A stretch of DNA of 45,093 nucleotides from Thermoleophilia bacterium (GTDB taxonomy: Bacteria > Actinomycetota > Thermoleophilia > Gaiellales > Gaiellaceae): positions 1 through 45,093 of the forward strand of contig JADLFG010000013.1 in the NCBI GenBank assembly GCA_020845695.1, given 5' to 3'. A model generated the notes under the pieces. The model did not search any database. It was given only the letters and a program-made list of their open reading frames with translations, and was not told the origin of the DNA. Shown here in pieces: positions 33,069-41,662 of the stretch. Made by a program: the position numbers and the translations under genes. Numbering within the stretch: position 1 is the first letter of the stretch; each line of letters opens with the position of its first letter.

Positions 33069-34069
33069 CCGCCGCGACGCTTCTCGATCAGCTCGACGGC
33101 GAGCGCTACCTCGCGATCGACATCGACCTCGAGCCGCTCGGAGCGCCGACGATCCAGCCGACGACGTTCGCCAACACGGGTCCTTCGTTCTACGAGGCGC
33201 CCGACGGGCAGCTTGCCGCCGTCGTCGACTCGGTCGCCTCGATGACAAACCAGCTCGAGCTGACCATCTGGGACGAGGCGGCCTGCCAGCCGGTCAAGTG
33301 GGTTGCACCGCTGCCCTGGGTCAGAGTGGAGGACGGCGGTGACGCCTACTACACGTCCAGCCGGCGCGCAGCGCACCGTCTGAACGCGGCGAGCCTCATG
33401 AATGGGGTGACGGATGAGGGCGAGCTGTTCGGAAGCCGCATGGAACGCCTCGTCGGTGACGCAAGTCCACCCGTTCACCGGCGTCTGGCAGAGGTCGTCT
33501 GGGAGCACGATCCTCTCGGCATCATCCACGGCTGCTGGTTCGCCGGCGTGTGGGACGGGCGCGCGAGGCTGACGCGGGCGCTCACCTCTCGAATCGACGC
33601 CCTCGGCGTCCAGTCCCAGAGCGCCCAGATTGGCGGACAAAAGTCTCGTGACGCGCTCGACGAGCCCGGCGGCGTCGAGGACTTGGGGTTCAAGACCGTG
33701 CGCGGCGAAGCTCCTTACTACACAGCGGAGGTCAGCGCCTCGCGAATCGTCTCGCCGATCGTCCTCGATCTCGCATTGCTCCGCTCGTACGGCCTCCCAG
33801 AGACGGCCTCTCGGGCGCTGGTCGCAACCGGTGTCCTGCAGATCGCCGAGCTGATCGCCGCCTGGCCGCGCCGGCGCAGCCGCTGCATCCTCGACGTGAG
33901 GGACGTCACCGTGCGCCGGCCCGGCGGGCTTGAGTTCCCAGCCCTCGACGACCTCCGCGACGGGTTTCTCGAGGAGCTGCGCTCGGAGTGTCTCGGCCGC
34001 TGCCGCGAGGCAACCGGCGTCGAGAAGGCCACGCCGCTCGTCGTGCGGTGGACGCCGAAACCGAAGTGA
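33065..34069 (+). CDS. csb1: Csb1 (GSU0053 family), Cas7 backbone of type I-G
   Basis: 334 residues. Conserved GSU0053-type features include LIIHG-like PLGIIHGCWFAGVWDG, the early IQPTTFANTGPSFYE, DSVASMTNQLE and SRIVSPIVLDLALLRSYG. Csb1 coats the crRNA as the repeated backbone subunit of the I-G complex. ATG 33065 overlaps the csx17 stop (ATGA). Downstream csb2 begins 20 bases later, the only clear gap within the operon. Confidence 0.92.
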   Translation: MTAATLLDQLDGERYLAIDIDLEPLGAPTIQPTTFANTGPSFYEAPDGQLAAVVDSVASMTNQLELTIWDEAACQPVKWVAPLPWVRVEDGGDAYYTSSRRAAHRLNAASLMNGVTDEGELFGSRMERLVGDASPPVHRRLAEVVWEHDPLGIIHGCWFAGVWDGRARLTRALTSRIDALGVQSQSAQIGGQKSRDALDEPGGVEDLGFKTVRGEAPYYTAEVSASRIVSPIVLDLALLRSYGLPETASRALVATGVLQIAELIAAWPRRRSRCILDVRDVTVRRPGGLEFPALDDLRDGFLEELRSECLGRCREATGVEKATPLVVRWTPKPK

Positions 34070-34089
34070 GGCTCGGAGGGGAGCCCGGA

Positions 34090-35865
34090 GTGAGCGTCAC
34101 CAGCGGAGACCTCGTCGTCGCAGCCCGCTTCCCGTTCGGGCGCTACGCGGCCACGCCGTGGTTTCGGTCCCGCAGGGAGCACGTGGGCAACGTCGAGTGG
34201 CCGCCCTCTCCCTGGCGGATCGCCCGCGCGCTGCTCTGCACCGCGCGCCGCTTGGGCGGCGGCGAGGTGGATGCGGTCGTGGCGCTCGTCCGGCGCCTCG
34301 CGGCGGTCGAGCCCCGCTACGTGCTGCCGCCTGCCGCCGAGGTCGTCTACGCGCAGTGGATGCCCCAGCTCGAGTTCGACGATCACCCGCTCGCCGGCGA
34401 CCGCAGCGAGAACGGTCACACGCTGCTCGACCTCGACCCGGAGGCAGAGCTCCTCGTCTCGTGGCCTGCGATCGAGCTCGAGGACCCGGAGCGAGACCGC
34501 CTTCGCCGCCTGCTCTCGGCGACGCCGTTCCTCGGCCAGAGCGTGAGCATCTGCGAGCTCGAGCTGCGCGACGCTCCCCGGGCCCAGCGGTCGGCCCGCG
34601 AGGGCGTCGCGGTTCCCCGAAGCGCAGAAGACGAGATCGCGAACGTGCAGGGGGAGCGGGCGGTCGTGCGGCTGCTCGCGCCCGAGCCGTCGGTGACCCG
34701 AGATCAGCTCGAGGTGACGACCGCCGACGGGGTCGTCAAGGCGATGCCGGCCCCGCCCGGCTCGCGCTGGATCGAGTATGTTCGCGTGATCCCGCATAGA
34801 CCCCGGCCGCGGCCGTCCGAGCCGCTCGTCGCAAAGGTGGTTCACCGGCTCGACGGTGCCCTTCGTCCGCCGGTCAGAGGTCCCTCCCATCCCGAAGCCG
34901 GACGGCCTGGGCCCCGCGGCAAGGTCGAACTCGACAAGCTCGTGTACGCGGCGACTGGCTTTCGAGTCGACGCCAACGAGCTTGCGCTTGCCGACGACGA
35001 CCTCGACGGCCGGGCCGAGCGGCTCGTGATCGCCTTCGACCCCCCTCGCCCGCGCTGGCAGCTCCGGTCGCTGCTCGCTCCCGAGCGGCGCTTGACCGGG
35101 CCAGCGATCGACTGCGCTCTACGTCTCGAGAGTGTGGTGTGGGCCTCGGAGGAGGGTGCCATTGCTCCTTCGCGCCGAGAAGAGCGCGAGCAGCTGCTCG
35201 TCTTTCGGCTCGAGTCGGAGCGGCCACCCTTCTTTGCCGACGCGATCTTCGTGTGCGAGGCGTTCCGGCGGCGGCTGCTCGGCGCGGCGGGCCGTCGTCT
35301 CGGCGCCGACGCCATCCCGGCGAAGCTGAGCGGGAAGCGCCCGAACGGCACCGACGCTCGCGACGATCACAACCATATCCACGTGCTCGCCGCTTCCGGC
35401 GACGAGCACCTCGTCGACTCCCTTGCCGTCTTCTGCCTCGCCGGACTGAGTCCCGCCGAGGTCTCACTCGTGCGGTCGGTGACGCTGCCGGCGTTGCTCG
35501 GGGCGGCGATCCGACTCGTGCCGACGAGCGACCCGCGCTTCTCCCGACCGACGCGACTGTTCCGCTCCCACACGCCGTTCCTGCCTGTGCGACATCCGAA
35601 GCGCCGGGGCGGAGCGCTACGCGACACCCCGGCCGAGCAGGTCGCCGAGGAGCTTCGCCGCCGCGGTCTTCCCGCGCCGGTTGCGGTCAGACCGGTCGAC
35701 GGCCCCTGGGCGTCCTTCCGGACCCTGCGGCGCGCCAAGCAGGGCGCGTTCCCGCATCTCGGCGCCCACGGCTTCGAGCTCGAGTTCGGCGAGCCCGTCC
35801 ACGGCCCCATCGCCCTCGGCCGCAACTCCCACTTCGGCATGGGCCTCTTCCTACCGGTGAGCTGA
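34090..35865 (+). CDS. csb2: Csb2 (GSU0054 family), Cas5-Cas6 fusion of type I-G
   Basis: 591 residues from GTG 34090; a longer in-frame extension overlaps csb1 and is not supported. The N-terminal Cas5-like RAMP half begins VVAARFPFGRYAATPW with VEWPPSPWRIARALL. The C-terminal Cas6-like half has a His-rich DDHNHIHVLAAS segment and the Gly-rich end GRNSHFGMGLFLPV. In I-G systems this fusion processes pre-crRNA and caps the complex. It is the only Cas6-like domain I can find in the window, so it may also supply crRNA to the type III genes. Confidence 0.9.
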   Translation: MSVTSGDLVVAARFPFGRYAATPWFRSRREHVGNVEWPPSPWRIARALLCTARRLGGGEVDAVVALVRRLAAVEPRYVLPPAAEVVYAQWMPQLEFDDHPLAGDRSENGHTLLDLDPEAELLVSWPAIELEDPERDRLRRLLSATPFLGQSVSICELELRDAPRAQRSAREGVAVPRSAEDEIANVQGERAVVRLLAPEPSVTRDQLEVTTADGVVKAMPAPPGSRWIEYVRVIPHRPRPRPSEPLVAKVVHRLDGALRPPVRGPSHPEAGRPGPRGKVELDKLVYAATGFRVDANELALADDDLDGRAERLVIAFDPPRPRWQLRSLLAPERRLTGPAIDCALRLESVVWASEEGAIAPSRREEREQLLVFRLESERPPFFADAIFVCEAFRRRLLGAAGRRLGADAIPAKLSGKRPNGTDARDDHNHIHVLAASGDEHLVDSLAVFCLAGLSPAEVSLVRSVTLPALLGAAIRLVPTSDPRFSRPTRLFRSHTPFLPVRHPKRRGGALRDTPAEQVAEELRRRGLPAPVAVRPVDGPWASFRTLRRAKQGAFPHLGAHGFELEFGEPVHGPIALGRNSHFGMGLFLPVS

Positions 35866-37565
35866 TGTCCGGAATGTCGAGCTGCCGCCTCCTCGTCTCG
35901 GTGCTCGGGACCAGTCCGAAAGACCTGGTTTACGAGCTGTGCGGCCGTACCCATGAGGCGCGGCTGGCGCCGATTGCCCTGCTCGCGCTCGACGACGAGC
36001 CGTTCGACAAGGTGATCGCCCTCTGCACGAGCGAGGCCGCGCGCGAGTCCCTGCCTCTGCTCGAACGCGGCGCCGACGGCGTCGAGGTCAGGCGCGTCGA
36101 TGTGCCCAACGGCGTCAGTCCCGAGGAGATCGGCACGTTCCTCGACGCGTTCACGGCGAGCATTCCGGCTCGAAGCACGCTGGTGGTGGACATCACGCAC
36201 GGCTTTCGCCACCTCAGCTTTCTGATCTTGCTCGGGGCCCTCTACGCGGCGACCCTCGGTCGTACCGAGGTGCAGTCTGTCTGGTACGCCCACCACGACC
36301 AGCGACTCGAGCCTACGAAGCCCTCGCCGTTCGTCGACCTCAGCCCGCTGCTCGAGCTCACGGGCTTCCTCTACGCCGTACGGGTGCTCCGCACGCGAGG
36401 AGATCCTCAGCCGCTCGCCGACGAGCTCGGCCGTCTGAGCAGCGAGCCGGGCAGGACGCAAGGCCTCGTTCGCGCGCTCGCCTCGATGTCCCACGCGTAC
36501 GCGTCCGCGCTCCCGCTCGAGCTCGGCCGCCACGCAGGCCTCTTCCTTCGCGACCAGCTGAAGCCGCTCAAGCAGGAGCTCCGAAGCCGGCGTTTGCCGC
36601 TGGTCGATGAGCTTCTGTCTCAGGTGAGCGAGTCGCTCAAGCAGGTCGAACTCCCAATTGCGCGCGGCCAAGGATGGAAGCGGCGGACCTCCCTGGATGT
36701 GCAGGAGCTCGCCCGCCAGGCAGACCTCATCGACGAGCTCCTCGAGCGGGGATCCCTCGGCCCAGCCCTGACGCTGATGGAGGAGTGGGTCATCTCGTGG
36801 GTGTGCCTCCGGCTCGGCCTCGCGAGCCGCTGGCTCGACCGCGCGGCTCGTGCGGAGGCTGCGAACAAGCTGCACGCCCTCATGACAATCGACACCTGCA
36901 CGGGCGGTGTCGTGCTCTCCGCGGAGCAGCGTCAGCTCGCGCAGTTCTGGGGCGCCCTATCGCAGACGCGCAACGCGTACGCCCACGCTGGGATGCGTGG
37001 TGACGAGGTGGAGAACGCGCTGGGCAAGAACGTGCACAGTGGTTGGAAGACGCTCAAGCGAGCGCCCGACTGGTCGCTCGGCGTCACGGCGCGCGGTACT
37101 GCCCCCGTTCTCGTCAGCGCGGTGGGCACCACGCCGGGCCCTCTCTACTCCGCCCTTCGCGCTTGCTCGACCGATCCCAGCTCTGTGATCGCGATCTGCT
37201 CGCACGAGACGCGATCTCATGCGGAGGAAGCACTCAGGCGTGCCGAGTCCACCGCCACGCTGATCGCGCTCACCATGATCGACCCGGTCGGCGGCACGAG
37301 CGAGATCGACCACGTGGTCAGCGACGCAACCCATCACGTGCTCGAAGGACCAGAGGTGCTCGTCAACCTCACCGGTGGCACGACGCTCATGGGGCTGGCT
37401 GTCGAGCGGATCGCGTGCGAGGCTAGACGGCTCGGCCGACCGGTACGCCGCTTCGGCCTCATAGACAGGCGCACCCGGGAGCAGCAGCTGGCCGACCCCT
37501 TCCAGGCCGCCGAGCCGTACTGGCTCGATCCGAGAGGCGACGAGGGGACGGAGGACAACCAATGA
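35865..37565 (+). CDS. CARF-HEPN-CARF cyclic-oligoadenylate effector (Csx1/Csm6-like with extra C-terminal CARF)
   Basis: 566 residues from ATG 35865, sharing one base with the csb2 stop. Residues 7-140 form a Csx1-type CARF domain (LLVSVLGTSPKD; VVDITHGFRHLSF at 108-120). A helical middle ends in the HEPN ribonuclease motif R369-NAYA-H374. Residues 414-555 form a second CARF-like Rossmann domain (PVLVSAVGTTPGPLY; VLVNLTGGTTLMGLA), closer to Card1/Can-type CARFs with TGGTxxM. The likely job is RNA cleavage triggered by cyclic oligoadenylate from the adjacent Cas10. Whether the second CARF senses a ligand or degrades the signal is unknown. Confidence 0.85.
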   Translation: MSGMSSCRLLVSVLGTSPKDLVYELCGRTHEARLAPIALLALDDEPFDKVIALCTSEAARESLPLLERGADGVEVRRVDVPNGVSPEEIGTFLDAFTASIPARSTLVVDITHGFRHLSFLILLGALYAATLGRTEVQSVWYAHHDQRLEPTKPSPFVDLSPLLELTGFLYAVRVLRTRGDPQPLADELGRLSSEPGRTQGLVRALASMSHAYASALPLELGRHAGLFLRDQLKPLKQELRSRRLPLVDELLSQVSESLKQVELPIARGQGWKRRTSLDVQELARQADLIDELLERGSLGPALTLMEEWVISWVCLRLGLASRWLDRAARAEAANKLHALMTIDTCTGGVVLSAEQRQLAQFWGALSQTRNAYAHAGMRGDEVENALGKNVHSGWKTLKRAPDWSLGVTARGTAPVLVSAVGTTPGPLYSALRACSTDPSSVIAICSHETRSHAEEALRRAESTATLIALTMIDPVGGTSEIDHVVSDATHHVLEGPEVLVNLTGGTTLMGLAVERIACEARRLGRPVRRFGLIDRRTREQQLADPFQAAEPYWLDPRGDEGTEDNQ

Positions 37566-38962
37566 ACGGCTACCTCGTCGGTTACGACGTCCCAGGGATC
37601 CAGCGCTACGTGTTCGAACCGGTGCGGCCGCTCGACATCATGGGCGGGTCGACGCTCCTCGAGTGCTTCGGCTCGTCGGCGGAGACGATCGCCTCCGACC
37701 ACAGCGCGCAGACCATCTACTCGGCCGGTGGCGGTGGCCTCTTCGTCGCGGCCGATGAGTCCGTGGCTTGTCGGGTCGCCCAGAGCTTGGCAGGACGCCT
37801 CGCGCAGCTCACGGACGGTGGAGCCGCCATCGCCTGCGCCGCGGTTGTGCTCGATGGCGACTTCCGCAAGGCCCGCATGCGCCTCCGCCGAAGGCTCGAC
37901 GAGGAGCGCCTCGCGCGATTGATCTGCCAGCCGAGCGAGGTGCTCCTTGCTGCCGGCACACGTCCCGACGAGGTGTGCCAGGCCTGCGGGCTGGAGCTCG
38001 CAGACCGCGACTCGGCGATCGGAACGGGAGCCGACCAAGAGACGGAGAGGATTGGCCCCCGCTGCCACGCGCGGCGCGAGGAGGGTCGCGAGCGACGCAA
38101 GGCAACGGGGACCCCGGAGACGATTCGCGACCTCTTCCGCCGCACGGAGGAGGACGAGGTTCGCGGGCCCGAGCGGCTTCCCCGCGGTGCCGCGCTCGCC
38201 GCCCTCTACCTCGACGGAGACGGCCTTGGCCACCAGCTCGCTGAGATCGCCGATGCCAACAAGCTCCGAAACGTCTCGAAGGGAGTGACGAGCGGGGTGG
38301 CGCGCGTTCTGCAAAGCGTCACCGGGAACGGGAGCCGCGACGGGGCGGCGATCCTCACGCCCGTGGTCGGCGGTGACGACGTGGTCGTCTTCTGCGACGC
38401 TCGCCGCGCCATCCGGCTCCTCGACCAGCTCTGGTCAGGTCTCGAGCGGCACGTTCGCCTGGACGGAGCACCGGCCCGCTTCTCGGCCGCAACCGTGCTC
38501 AGCGACCCCCACCTTCCGCTCAGGCTCGTCTTCGACGAGGCAAAGCGAGGGCTCGAGCGGGCGAAAGAGTTCTCCCGCAGAACGAATGCCGCTCACGTCG
38601 AGCTGCGTACGCTCCTTGGCCGCAGGCTGCACGGCGGACGAGGGACGAGCCTCGCCGGAGCTCCCTTTCCTCGAGAGCGGTTCTGGGGCGATGGACCATC
38701 GCTTCGCACCCTCGTCGAGTCGCTCTCGACGGTGGGGCGCGCTCAGCGCTCAGGGCTCGCGAACGACCTCTCCGAGCCAAGCGTCGAGCTTCGCAACCTC
38801 CTCCTCGCCGAGCGGGCCACCCGTGGGAAGCAGCGCGGCGACGACACCGTGGAGCGCACGCTCGAGGAGGCGCGGAGCCTGGCTCAGGCATGCGACGGAG
38901 AGAGCCAAGACCTCCTCGGTGCAGCGCTCGCCGTTGTCGACCTCTGGGGAGATCCGCGATGA
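37562..38962 (+). CDS. cas10: Cas10 without HD domain, GGDD palm intact
   Basis: 466 residues, shorter than most Cas10. There is no N-terminal HD nuclease: the protein opens directly with a palm-like GYDVPGIQRYVFEPVRPLD and YSAGGGGLFVAAD. A zinc-binding insert follows (C139, C142, then C168-H169). The catalytic palm has YLDGDGLG (metal site, about 216-223) and VVGGDDVVVF (GGDD at 270-273), so cyclic-oligoadenylate synthesis from ATP looks possible while target ssDNA cleavage does not. The C-terminus is helical. It overlaps both neighbours by 4 bases. Confidence 0.9.
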   Translation: MNGYLVGYDVPGIQRYVFEPVRPLDIMGGSTLLECFGSSAETIASDHSAQTIYSAGGGGLFVAADESVACRVAQSLAGRLAQLTDGGAAIACAAVVLDGDFRKARMRLRRRLDEERLARLICQPSEVLLAAGTRPDEVCQACGLELADRDSAIGTGADQETERIGPRCHARREEGRERRKATGTPETIRDLFRRTEEDEVRGPERLPRGAALAALYLDGDGLGHQLAEIADANKLRNVSKGVTSGVARVLQSVTGNGSRDGAAILTPVVGGDDVVVFCDARRAIRLLDQLWSGLERHVRLDGAPARFSAATVLSDPHLPLRLVFDEAKRGLERAKEFSRRTNAAHVELRTLLGRRLHGGRGTSLAGAPFPRERFWGDGPSLRTLVESLSTVGRAQRSGLANDLSEPSVELRNLLLAERATRGKQRGDDTVERTLEEARSLAQACDGESQDLLGAALAVVDLWGDPR

Positions 38963-40944
38963 GGCGCTGGCGTTTGCGTCTAAGCGGCCGCTCCCCGGCG
39001 CTCTTCGGCGGGGTGGCCGATGCTCCGGTCGGCGTCCACGCCGAGACGGCGTTCCTCGACCAGCGCTCAGAGCGGCCGCGCCTTCTCCTGCCGGGCACCG
39101 CCCTGCGCGGCGTCCTGCGCGACGCCTTCGGCCGCTTCGCCGCCGCCAAGGGGAAACCGTGTTCACGGGCAGAGAACTGCTCCTGCCCGACCTGCCACCT
39201 CTTCGGCCGACCCGACCGCTCCGGGTGGCTTTGGGTGCGCTCCTCGGTGGCCGAGGACGCGAAGCGTTACCTGGCTCCCGGCCTCGCCATCGACAGGCGC
39301 ACGCGTACGGCGGCCCGCGCCGAGCGCGCTCTCTGGGTCGAGGAGCGAGGCCTCGCCGACTTCGACGTCGACGTCGTCGCCCAACAGACGCTCAGCGCCG
39401 ACGAGCTCGCCCTTCTCGACGACTTCTGGGCCTGGCTCGAGCTCGTCGGCCTGTCGATTGGGAGGAGGAAGGGTGCAGGCGCGGGGCAGTTCGCCGTCGA
39501 GGTCGCGCAGGCCCCTGACGACGTACCGCTTATCCCAGCCGCGTCCACGCAGGGCGACGACCGTCCGGAGCGCTACCTGCTGCGCGTGACCCTGCTCGAG
39601 CCGGCCCGCCTCGCCGGGCATCGGCAGCGCGACTTCTACCGCGACGGGCTTGCGACCATCCCGGTGTCCACGCTGCGGGGCGCGCTCGGCTGGGCGCTCG
39701 AACGCTGCGGGGCGGGAAGCGCGGCCGCGGATCTCTTCCTCGAGCGGCCGATCGGCCTCACGCCCGGCTTTCCGCTCGCTCCCGACGATCGCGTGTTCAT
39801 TCCCCCCTGGCTGACCCGTTGGCGCTGCGACGGCGATCCGTGCCACCTTGTCGACGGGGCGCTCTACCGTGTTGCCCACGTCGTGACAGGCGCCGGAGGC
39901 TGGCAACCCGAGGTCTGTCCGAGCTGCGAGAGCATCCTCCGCGAGCTCGAGCCGGAAGCGCCGCCCCCGCTCGTGCTTGCACACGTGACGATCGACCCGA
40001 CACATCGCCGGGCGAAGCGTGGCGAGCTCCACTACCAGGTCGCTCTTGCCCCCGGCACGGTGTTCGCCGCCGAGGTTCTCGCTCGCCCCGCCCAGGCCGA
40101 GGCGCTTCGCGGTCTCGACACGGTGCTCGTCGGGGGACGCCGGGCGCGAGGCATGGGACTTGCGCAGATCGAGCTCGAGGAGCGTCAGCCGCTCGCTCCC
40201 CTGACTGAGCGAATCGCCGCCACCGTCAGGCACCTCAACGAGCTGGGCGCTCCCGGCAAGGGTGGCATCGCGGTGCTCGGACTCCTTGCGGACGCAGCCC
40301 TGGAACGTCCCCTCCGCGCCACCCTCACGGACGCGGGCCTCGAGGTGCTCACCGGTGACGTTCGGAGCGTCGTTCGAGGTGGCTGGGATGAGCAGCGCAA
40401 GCAGATGCGGCCCCTTCGGCGGCTGCTCGCCGCGGGCTCCTGGCTGGCGGTGCGCCTGGAATCGGAACTGGCGCTCGAGGAGCTACAGCGGTGGGAGCAA
40501 GAAGGAATCTCGGACCCCGACGGAGTCGCGCCGCTGCTCCTTCGGGTGAGAGACGACTGGGAGGTGGTGGACGTGAGACGCGAAGCGCCGTACGTGCCGG
40601 CGAACGCGGAGCTTGACGATCTGGTACGCGAGGCACGGAAGTTGTGTCGGGAGGCCGGGAATGTCCCTGAGCGCGCTGGGCTCCAGACCCTCCTTCGCTT
40701 TGCCCAGTCGACCGACTCCGTGGAAGAGACTGTGCTCTTCATCGAGTACCAAGCGAGCCGTGAAGCGAGCCGTGACCAACGGCGAAGAGAGTTCTTGCAC
40801 GAGGTCGCCCAGTTCATCGCAAGTCACTTCCCAGGCGATCCCGAGACAGCGAGGCGATTCCTCGGCCTCGTCGTCCGCGCAGGGTACGTCGAACAGGAGA
40901 CCCGAAAGTCCCAGCGCCCAGGAGGCCCCCGTGGGCACCGCTGA
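38959..40944 (+). CDS. Cas7-Cas5(Csx10-like)-Cas11-like fusion, type III-D variant
   Basis: 661 residues from ATG 38959. Residues 1-190 are a Csm3-like Cas7 RAMP with a zinc site (C68, C74, C76, C79), LPGTALRGVLR and GRRKGAGAGQF. Residues 205-410 are a second RAMP resembling Csx10 (type III-D Cas5) with Cys pairs C290/C295 and C320/C323 and a Gly-rich GGRRARGMGLA. The tail from about 550 is helical, with LQTLLRFAQSTDS and TVLFIEYQASRE, a pattern like Csm2/Cas11. A Cas7-Cas5-Cas11 fusion is known from the Synechocystis type III-Dv complex; matching this tail to Cas11 is my inference. Confidence 0.75.
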   Translation: MRRWRLRLSGRSPALFGGVADAPVGVHAETAFLDQRSERPRLLLPGTALRGVLRDAFGRFAAAKGKPCSRAENCSCPTCHLFGRPDRSGWLWVRSSVAEDAKRYLAPGLAIDRRTRTAARAERALWVEERGLADFDVDVVAQQTLSADELALLDDFWAWLELVGLSIGRRKGAGAGQFAVEVAQAPDDVPLIPAASTQGDDRPERYLLRVTLLEPARLAGHRQRDFYRDGLATIPVSTLRGALGWALERCGAGSAAADLFLERPIGLTPGFPLAPDDRVFIPPWLTRWRCDGDPCHLVDGALYRVAHVVTGAGGWQPEVCPSCESILRELEPEAPPPLVLAHVTIDPTHRRAKRGELHYQVALAPGTVFAAEVLARPAQAEALRGLDTVLVGGRRARGMGLAQIELEERQPLAPLTERIAATVRHLNELGAPGKGGIAVLGLLADAALERPLRATLTDAGLEVLTGDVRSVVRGGWDEQRKQMRPLRRLLAAGSWLAVRLESELALEELQRWEQEGISDPDGVAPLLLRVRDDWEVVDVRREAPYVPANAELDDLVREARKLCREAGNVPERAGLQTLLRFAQSTDSVEETVLFIEYQASREASRDQRRREFLHEVAQFIASHFPGDPETARRFLGLVVRAGYVEQETRKSQRPGGPRGHR

Positions 40945-41662
40945 CTGGACGGTGTGCTTCGTCGACCTCGCGCTCGAGGCGGTGACCGGCGTGCGGGTCG
41001 GCGCGGCCCGCGCCACGGCGGCGGAGGCAACGGACGCGCCGCTGCTCCGCGATCCCCAGGATCGGCCGCTCATCCCAGGGTCGAGCCTGAAGGGCGCTCT
41101 TCGCTCGGCAGCGGAGCACCTCCTTCGGCCGCTCGGCTCCAACCTTGCCTGCGACGTCGTGTCCGATCGGTGCCTACAAAGCGTACGCGGTCGAGAGCCG
41201 ACCGGGGAAGAGCTTGCGTCGCTCTGCTCGCTCTGCCGGCTGTTCGGCAACCCGTACCGCGCCGGACGCTTGGTCCTTGAGGACCTCGTTGCCGACGACA
41301 AGCGGACGATCGTCCGCGACGGCGTCGCGATTGACCGCCGCGAGCTCAAGCAGGCGGGCTCGCTGAAGTACGACTACGAGGTGGCACCGCCGGATAGCCG
41401 CTTCGGCGGCAGGATTCGCATCGACGACCCCGATTCCTACGAGATCGGGCTCGTGCTCACGCTGTGCGATCTCGTCGATCGGGGCCTCGTGACGCTCGGG
41501 GGCGGTGCAAGCCGAGGGCTGGGCCGGCTTCGCTACTGCCGTCCGCCGCAGGTGACGAGGCTCATCGCCTCGGAGTTCACGCGTGGCACAGCGCCGGCGG
41601 CAGTCGAGGGCGAGGTGGAGCGACAACACTTCGCCGAGTGGCTCGAAGGGAGACGGGCATGA
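40931..41662 (+). CDS. Csm3-like Cas7 backbone/target-RNA nuclease
   Basis: 243 residues from GTG 40931, chosen for the GGAGG five bases upstream; it overlaps the fusion gene by 14 bases. It is the most Csm3-like of the set: GVRVGAA, then an acidic TDAPLLRDPQ at the position of the Csm3 cleavage Asp, IPGSSLKGALRSAAE, a zinc-type CSLCRLFG, a VAIDRRE thumb-loop motif and GGGASRGLGRL near the end. It should bind crRNA and cut target RNA at intervals. Confidence 0.85.
   Translation: MGTADWTVCFVDLALEAVTGVRVGAARATAAEATDAPLLRDPQDRPLIPGSSLKGALRSAAEHLLRPLGSNLACDVVSDRCLQSVRGREPTGEELASLCSLCRLFGNPYRAGRLVLEDLVADDKRTIVRDGVAIDRRELKQAGSLKYDYEVAPPDSRFGGRIRIDDPDSYEIGLVLTLCDLVDRGLVTLGGGASRGLGRLRYCRPPQVTRLIASEFTRGTAPAAVEGEVERQHFAEWLEGRRA

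Noticed and set aside
33988..34089. Longer Csb2 starting at the in-frame ATG within csb1
   Set aside because: The extra 34 residues overlap csb1 in another frame and are basic and unstructured; GTG 34090 begins just before the conserved Cas5-like strand.
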